Below are positions 29,056 to 34,809 of a stretch of 34,809 nt of DNA, one piece after another; the stretch's first letter is position 1; every line of letters begins with the position of its first letter. The stretch comes from Darksidea phi. Lineage: Eukaryota > Ascomycota > Dothideomycetes > Pleosporales > Lentitheciaceae. The position numbers were made by a program, and so were the translations under genes. The notes under the pieces are model-generated. The model was given only the letters and a program-made list of their open reading frames with translations. It was not told where the DNA came from and made no database searches. The stretch is taken from positions 1 through 34,809 of the forward strand of contig JASJFT010000329.1 of NCBI GenBank assembly GCA_030770425.1, in the 5' to 3' direction.

Positions 29056-30338
29056 TGGCTTAACGACTGCGTGGCTCTTTGCATTGCGACGGTGCTCTCT
29101 CTCGTCTTTACTCTTTGCATTTCTTCTAGGCAGTTTATGGGCGGTTGGACGAGCGCACAGGAGGTACTGGGGAATCTCACAACACTCGCATCCTATGGGA
29201 GTGATGGAATAGTCCTTATAGTGGTTCTCCTTTTTACCTTTATGCAAGGTCGGTCTAGGCTTTCTGTAAGTTCCAGCAATACAAAACATCGATTCAAGAT
29301 GTGGGCCATTGCATGTGATGACTCGGGGACAAACATTGAAGTTGGAGTCATGGATGTTGCTAACAAGTAGACCTGCTGAATACATATAGTTGGTAGAGGG
29401 AAGTATTGCCAGCATTATTAAGCTCTATAACTAACTATTTACATCGACCAGTCCCGCTTTGCTTCATCTTCAACCTCCGACCGATTTGAGTGGATGAGAA
29501 GAGCGTGTGGCGCCTGACTGCGAAGAGATGCATAGTATCAGTATACCCCTTCCCCTTTTCTTCTAGTTGAATGGTCGTTGGTTTCCAGCCTCAGGTTCTA
29601 GGTTGCTGCTCTACGGTGGCGTCTTTGAGCTTGCGGTTTCGATTGCGAAAGATTGGGGAATAGGCTCCCAAAATCAGTAAGCATCATAGATCAAGGTACC
29701 TTTACGTTAGCAGGGCAAAGGCATTGATTTGATCGTCCCTCTGGCATTGTTGGACTGTTAGCGTACTGTTTCAAAACATTCAACTAGAGACGTGGATCGC
29801 GTTCTGACTTGGTCCATGATTGCCTTATCTATCTACTACCTGTTGAATTCTCCAACACGTCTCCGTCGCGACTTGTTGTCATGGTGTTAAACCTCGGGGG
29901 AGAAGCGTTTGGATGGATACGAACACGACGGCGGTCGAGGTTCTAGCGGAACATGTTGGGGTAGAAATGGTGGGGGTATTGATGTCTGTAATTGTACACC
30001 TACTTCCTATTCTATGATACAGGACAAGAAGTAGGTGTACAATTACAAATACAGTTATACAGGTAGTGGACTGTACCGAGATGGAGCTCAGCCATGTTGC
30101 TCTCTCGTGGCATCTTTCCTAATGCGGTCGACCGGTTGACATGCTCGTCTTATAGTAATCTTGGAGACCAATAGGTAAAGGAAGAGGTGTGCGAGGCCGG
30201 TGTAGGCTGTGTGGGGACTGTGCCATATCAACAATGGGCCCCATATTAACGCAAGACAATCCATTTGTACAATAGTAGGACTCGAATGTCTACAGGCAAT
30301 AATAGCAGACTGAACCGCAAGAAACAAAGAAAATGCGT
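29056..30338. other. 1.3-kb gene-free region
   Basis: This holds the 3' flanks of the R3H-SUZ gene (+) and the NUKM gene (-), which converge here. Small open frames (29071-29370 plus, 29002-29415 minus, 30088-30354 minus) have no family features. The only clear structure is the perfect inverted repeat at 29987-30047. Confidence 0.45.
29987..30047. repeat. perfect 20-bp inverted repeat (hairpin, 21-nt loop)
   Basis: The left arm 29987-30006 (TGTAATTGTACACCTACTTC) is the exact reverse complement of 30028-30047. The intervening 21 bases would form the loop. It lies about 290 bp beyond the stop codon of the NUKM gene, in the region where two transcripts converge. It is not followed by a T-run that would suggest a Pol III terminator. 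Confidence 0.9.
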
Positions 30339-31182
30339 CTACTTCCGGTACCACATCCTGGTAATCTTTGTGTGTCTCATCTTTTTCTGCAGCTGGAAGA
30401 TGCCATACATTAGCGCTTCAGACGTCGGCGGGCACCCCGGAACGTAAATGTCCACAGGAACAATCCTATCGCACCCCCTTGTAACCGAGTAGCTGTAATG
30501 GTAGTATCCTCCGCCGTTCGCGCAGCTGCCCATAGAGATGACCCACCGCGGATCAGGCATCTGGTCGTACACTTGTCTCAATGCGGGGGCCATTTTGTTG
30601 GTGAGTGTTCCGGCCACGATCATGACGTCGGATTGTCGAGGGGAAGCGCGGAAGATTATACCCAGTCGATCCTGGTCGTAGCGGGGTGTTGACAAATGCA
30701 TCATTTCGATGGCGCAGCAGGCGAGACCAAACGTCATGGGCCAGAGCGAGCTCTGTCGCGCCCAGTTGGCGATTTGGTCGAGCGTGGTCCTGTAGGCGCA
30801 TTAGTGCAACGTCCCCACTTGTGGACGCCCTGGAAAGCCCCCAATCGGCGCAGGAACTTCGTCCAAAATGTGCCACATACAGTGCATACTGCATAGCTCC
30901 TTTCTTCCCCTCCTGGCTCGGCAATGGCACTTCTCGCCGCGCCTGCTTCATGGGCGGCGGTGTTCCCGGGCCGCCAGCGACCAGTCCTGGCGTCTGCTGC
31001 GCAGGCGTCGCCTTGTTGGAAGACGTGGAGGATATGAAGGCTGCACTTCCTGCGCGGTATGGCAGCAAGGCCGTCGACGGTTTGGCTGGCCGCAGAGTTA
31101 GCTCGGGGCAAGGGAGGCTTTGGGATGGCGGAGACGCACCTCGTAAAGCCATTGAGGCGGTAGACCTCGCGGTCGACAACAT
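30339..31182 (-). CDS. NADH:ubiquinone oxidoreductase 20-kDa subunit (NUKM/PSST)
   Basis: This is the complex I subunit that holds iron-sulfur cluster N2 next to the quinone site (NDUFS7/PSST/NuoB homologue). Exons are 31182-30881 and 30789-30339, giving 250 aa. The N-terminus is a mitochondrial presequence rich in Ala, Ser and Arg. The cluster ligands are visible: C125-C126 in [12 protein letters not shown]190 in [17 protein letters not shown] and C220 in YVPGCPPT. The 91-nt intron (30880-30790) joins MQYAL to [21 protein letters not shown] 54-nt stretch in exon 1 also looks like an intron (see findings), which would only shorten the presequence. It is divergently arranged with the TRAPPC2L-like gene. 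Confidence 0.95.
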
Positions 31183-31403
31183 GTTGGCGAGCGGAGAGTA
31201 GAGAGCGTCGGGGTGGCGATGCGAGAGGATCGCGCAGTCGTGAGGTCAAAGTCCAAAGTCCAGTGGCTTGGCGTTGTCGATTAGCTAGTCACGTGCCACA
31301 TATGCACGCCTTGTAGTTGGCTGACGCGACCCCAACGAGCGTCCCACACCAAACATTGAATTGCAGACGCTCGTTCAGCTCGCCGGCGCGTCTCCCATCG
31401 AAA
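31183..31403. promoter_or_regulatory. divergent promoter with CACGTG and CATATG elements
   Basis: Only 221 bp separate the start codons of the NUKM (-) and TRAPPC2L-like (+) genes. The spacer contains a palindromic E-box CACGTG at 31290-31295 (the core bound by Cbf1-type bHLH factors) and a second E-box CATATG at 31299-31304. Binding is inferred from sequence only. Confidence 0.45.
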
Positions 31404-32046
31404 ATGGCAGGCCAGTTGCCATCCATCGCCTGCATCGGCGTAATTGGCAGACACGTGAGCAATATCCTTCTAGTATCCAATGCAGCATACTAACCCCCAG
31501 TTCTCTTGCAGAACAATCCCCTTCACATCTCGCTATTCCCAGCAGAAGAACGAGCACCACTAGAGTTCCAATTCCTCCTCTCGTCATGTCTGGACATCTT
31601 CGAAGCGCGCCTACCTCACAAGACAGCAGATCAAGATTTCGGCCTCCTCCAAGCCGTTGACGAGCGGCTAGCCATGTACGGCTGGCTGACCAACACCGGA
31701 GTCAAGCTTGTCGTTGTCGTTGATATGGAAGGACGGCCAGCTACCGCACTGGACAGCAAAAGTTCGACTGCAGCCGGGCTACGAGACTCAGATTTGAAGC
31801 CTGTATGTGCTCTCAAACCGGTTGATGTGATTTATGGTACTTACCCATGACTCCTAGGCCTTCAAAGCGCTGCAGACAGCGTACATTATGCTGCTCCGAA
31901 ATCCCTTCTACAACCCGGATGAGCACTCACCAGTCACAGCAAATGCCGAGCAGAGAATCGGCTCGACACAGATCACCAGCCGAAAGTTCATTCAAGAAGT
32001 CAAGAGGATAGGGGACGCATGGACGCCAGGAATCGCGAATATCTGA
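31404..32046 (+). CDS. TRAPP complex subunit, TRAPPC2L/Tca17-like
   Basis: This is a small longin-fold component of the TRAPP vesicle-tethering complex, acting in Golgi/endosome traffic. Exons are 31404-31454, 31512-31802 and 31858-32046, giving 176 aa. The N-terminus, IACIGVIGRH, joins NNPLHISLFP across a 57-nt intron with a perfect ACTAAC branch site. The core holds EFQFLLSSCLDIFEARLPHK, DFGLLQAVDERLAMYGWLTN and TGVKLVVVVDMEGR, which are diagnostic of TRAPPC2L. The last exon ends FIQEVKRIGDAWTPGIANI. It is slightly longer than the human protein (about 140 aa) owing to an insertion in the loop around residues 95-115. Confidence 0.9.
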
Positions 32047-32718
32047 CTTTAATGAGCAAACGCCTGCGCCTGCGACAGGTCCATTATGACATTATGGTAA
32101 TCGAAAGGATCGGCCTGATAGCTTTCATATCTCATCTCCTGACTATTTCGTCCCTTTGATCGTCAGCAAGGTCGGTGTTTTGTATAACTGCGTTTTACTT
32201 CAGAGGAAAAGCTTGGTGGAAGTTCGTCCTGAAATTACATACAGCCTCGTAGCCCAAACCGAATCTCTGACCAAGACACTGGCTGATTCATGGGACGTGG
32301 AAGCAGACATCTGACATTTAGGATCCGCCTTAGGCTAATCCTGATACAGCCTAGCGTTTCCCATCTCAGTATTTCAACGCTTTCATCTGCATCCCACTTC
32401 TGCCATTGTAGATATTCTAATGCCTCCCCATGGATCCAGTCTCGCCATCACAAACCCACTTGTCCTCTATCGTAGTCTCGTAGTCGGAAATCGCGTCCAG
32501 CCAGATCTGGCATAACACCACCTCGGGACATGACATCAACCGTTTCGACCCGGCCAGCCCACCACCACTAACTTGAACTGCAGCACTCTACCTCCAAAAG
32601 CTATACTAATGCTTGATTGGCCATGGACCTAGTATAGAATTTAGAGATCGACTGAAACAGTTAAGCATTTCTATCTCAACCGGCAACAGTACTCCACTCT
32701 CATCCGAAAAGTGAATCA
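32047..32718. other. intergenic region, no gene called
   Basis: This holds the 3' flank of the TRAPPC2L-like gene. A frame without an ATG (about 32168-32314) reads plausibly protein-like and is preceded by a CAG acceptor-like site, but has no recognised family. Confidence 0.35.
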
Positions 32719-34477
32719 TTGGTGCAAGGGGAAATATGGACATCTCTCCCTGCCCCGAAAGAGAGGAGAAATTCTCGGACTTTCACTCGAGTCCTGACCA
32801 GCCATGAAGCCGCCTTGAACCTCCAAAGCCCCAAAGGCCTTGCGTTGCATGGGGACGTGGGCTTAGGCAAGAGTGTGCTCTCTGACGTGTTCGCAGACAG
32901 CCTTCCTAATCAAAAGAAGAGACTTTGGCATTTCAACACATCCATGCTCAAAACTATTCCACGAGTAGAGCAGCTGCGGAAGTCGAGAGTGGGAGTACTA
33001 GTGCCAGGCGCATAGGATGAGTACAGTTTACTCTGGCTCGCGCGCGATCTAATTGAAAGGAGTCCCATCCTCTTTCTATACAAGTTCCAGTCCCCCGATC
33101 GTGTGGCGTCGAAGATATTGTCTAACCTTATGACTACTTCTTTCAGCTTGGTGGCGTGCTCATTGCGACAAGTAACGGTATGCTGGAGTAGCTTGCTAAA
33201 ACCGCTGGTATGAAGATTTCAAGGCTGGTTTCGAGGCTCAGTTGACTCAAGTGGAGATTGGGGATGGGCGCTGCGGTAGGAGGAGTGACGGGCCGGGACA
33301 GACTAGAGAATTTGCAGAGTTCCTGGAAGTTTTGAGGGCGAGCTGTAAGTAATTTTACAGTACAAAGTCTGATATAAGACATCTGCTAATTTGTACTCTT
33401 TACTTCAGACTAAGTTTGGGAGCTGGAGGTGAAGAAGGATTATCGAAGATCGTTCGCAGAAGAGGATGGACCTATACGTGCAACATCGTCCTGGAAGGCA
33501 CGTTCATATCGTATGACGCTGCACTAGTCGACGTATCTAATATTTCGGATTCGTCGGACGTGCACGCATCTAACTTCCTCCAGGACAAAGATCGCCCTTC
33601 CAAAACACTAATTAATCACTCCTCCGTCAAGCGCCTCCCCCGAAGAACTCGCCATTCACGAAAAGTCCTCACCACTACCCTCCGAACTATTGCCTCTACG
33701 CTCCCATCCCAACCGCTCTCTTGGCCACTGACAACATTAACAGTATACGGACGCCCACTATCCATTCTCACCCAACAGGCCGGCATCGCACTCTTAACTT
33801 TCGACCAAATATGCAGCGCAGTTCTCAGCCCAGCAGACTACATAGCCCTCGCTTCAACCTACCATGCTGTAATCATAACAGGCGTCCCCCGTACTAGGCT
33901 TTCTGCAAAAGAATGAAGCCCGCCGTTTCATCACCCTTTTGGACGCTCTGTACGAAGCGCGATGTCGCCTCTTGATCATGGCAGTGGCAGGCCCGACAAC
34001 ATCTTCTTCCCATCTACTTCTTTTTCCACCACCGCTTCCTCCGAACCTAATGACGACGCCCTCCTCACCGACGCAGTCCAGTCAGAAACCTACTCCGAAA
34101 TTCACCAGGATCTTACCTCCCCTTTCCGACCCAACATATCCTTCTCCAACCCCTCTACTAGCACTTCCCCTACCTCGTCCATTCTTCCCGCCTCCGTCCT
34201 TGAAGATGATCCTCCAAATCGCGTCCACCACCCAGGCTCCTCATACACCGACGAACGCAAGCTAATCACCGGGCTCGATTTTGTCAACATAAGAAGCCTA
34301 AAGGGAGAAGATGAGGTGTTGGCTGTCAAGAGAGCGGGAAGTCATTTATGGAAGATGTGCTCGAGGAAGTGGCGGGATAGGGTAGTTTCGATGGGGGATA
34401 AGATCAATCAACCGGCCACTCCGAAACCAACCAAAAATCGCAAAAAACCGTACCCTAATATCTCAATCACGGCTTAA
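32719..34477 (+). pseudogene. decayed AFG1/LACE1-type mitochondrial ATPase copy
   Basis: The segment carries AFG1 family blocks in the correct order but in different frames. The Walker A region is GLALHGDVGLGKSVL, then NQKKRLWHFNTSML. A stop at 33013-33015 interrupts VLVPGA and is followed in frame by DEYSLLWLARDLIERSPILF. The Walker B motif, normally LFLDEFQ, reads LFLYKFQ. After a frameshift comes FQLGGVLIATSN, and after further breaks TLTVYGRPLSILTQQAGIAL, SPADYIALASTYHAVIITGV and NEARRFITLLDALYEARCRL. The C-terminus includes DEVLAVKRAGSHLWKMCSRK. AFG1 is an AAA-type ATPase involved in turnover of mitochondrially encoded complex IV subunits. Several stops, frameshifts and the lost Walker B acid residues make this copy non-functional; an intact copy is expected elsewhere. 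Confidence 0.85.
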
Positions 34478-34809
34478 TAAATAATTCTAAAATTTTATAA
34501 TTACCCTTGTATAGCTATGTAAAGACTCTTATTTGACTTAGGTAATCTATTAAGTAGCTCTAGAGATATAGTAATTCCGCTTAAAATTGGGGGCCAAAAC
34601 TCGATATCTTTCAATATCTTAATTACGGCTAGGCGTATTACTCTAGATCTCTAACAGGAGTCTTTTTTTTTTTTTTTTTTTTTTTTTTCCTGAGGAAAAG
34701 CTGCATTGCGCAACTATGCTATTGTAGGGGAGTTTTTATACAAAATGATAAAATGCATACATCTGAAGACCAGCACTGAAATTTAAACTGCACATGAAAA
34801 GAGTGGACC
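34478..34809. other. AT-rich edge with a 26-T run
   Basis: This is AT-rich, stop-laden sequence similar to 1-422. It contains an uninterrupted T-run at 34663-34688, which on the minus strand would be a poly(A) tail-like tract. No open frame with recognisable content is present. Confidence 0.5.
34663..34688. repeat. 26-nt poly(T) tract
   Basis: This is a homopolymer of T preceded by GAGTC and followed by CCTGAGG. It could be the poly(A) tail of a reverse-transcribed element on the minus strand, or simple slippage. Confidence 0.8.

Noticed and set aside
32168..32314. A frame without ATG after a CAG acceptor-like site that reads protein-like and ends with TGA
   Set aside because: No recognised family, no upstream exon and no start codon; it may be part of the 3' flank of the TRAPPC2L-like gene.
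1..34809. A secondary-metabolite or other functional gene cluster around the Zn2Cys6 factor
   Set aside because: The neighbours are a RhoGAP, chorismate synthase and a CDC123-like protein; no PKS, NRPS, terpene cyclase or tailoring set is present.

Overview
The window reads as nuclear DNA of a filamentous ascomycete, most likely a Dothideomycete of the Pleosporales type (inference, not proven here). The reasons are short spliceosomal introns (mostly 46-117 nt) with CTAAC/CTAAT/CTGAC-like branch sites, a Zn2Cys6 regulator, fungal-only families, and GC-rich gene blocks set against very AT-rich islands that look RIP-mutated. I see no bacterial operon structure, no CRISPR array and no rRNA or convincing tRNA gene.

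Layout, left to right. 1-422 is an AT-rich island. 423-1679 (-) is a four-exon short-chain dehydrogenase. 1865-3060 is AT-rich DNA with a 31-bp tandem repeat and a stub of an MFS sugar transporter. 4112-5463 (-) is a secreted HExxH protein. 6064-8284 (-) is a mitochondrial PP2C phosphatase of the PTC5 type. 8619-9429 is a frame-broken relic of an RQC1/TCF25-like gene. 9641-12091 (+) is a CRAL-TRIO/RhoGAP protein. 12379-13710 (+) is chorismate synthase. 14331-17011 (+) is a Zn2Cys6 transcription factor. 17910-18980 (+) is a CDC123/D123-like protein.

The right half continues with a six-exon RING-finger protein (19120-21726, -) and a 548-bp terminal-inverted-repeat element with 9-bp target duplications (21913-22460). 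Next come a free-standing STAND N-terminal-like protein (22532-23782, +), a broken AA9 LPMO-like gene (23893-24236, -), a CCHC zinc-knuckle/SR-rich protein (24673-25734, -) and an R3H-SUZ RNA-binding protein (26333-29055, +). After a 1.3-kb gene-free stretch with a perfect 20-bp hairpin come the complex I subunit NUKM/PSST (30339-31182, -), head-to-head with a TRAPPC2L-like subunit (31404-32046, +). A full-span but decayed AFG1-type ATPase copy (32719-34477, +) leads into a second AT-rich edge.

The intact genes are mostly unlinked housekeeping functions, so I do not see one pathway or a biosynthetic cluster. The recurring themes are gene decay (four separate relics), mobile-element activity, and unusual splicing: three introns are best explained by GC-AG boundaries, and one gene appears to need a 16-nt micro-exon. 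Exon joins were made by hand from splice signals, phase and remembered family resemblance. No alignment or RNA data were available.
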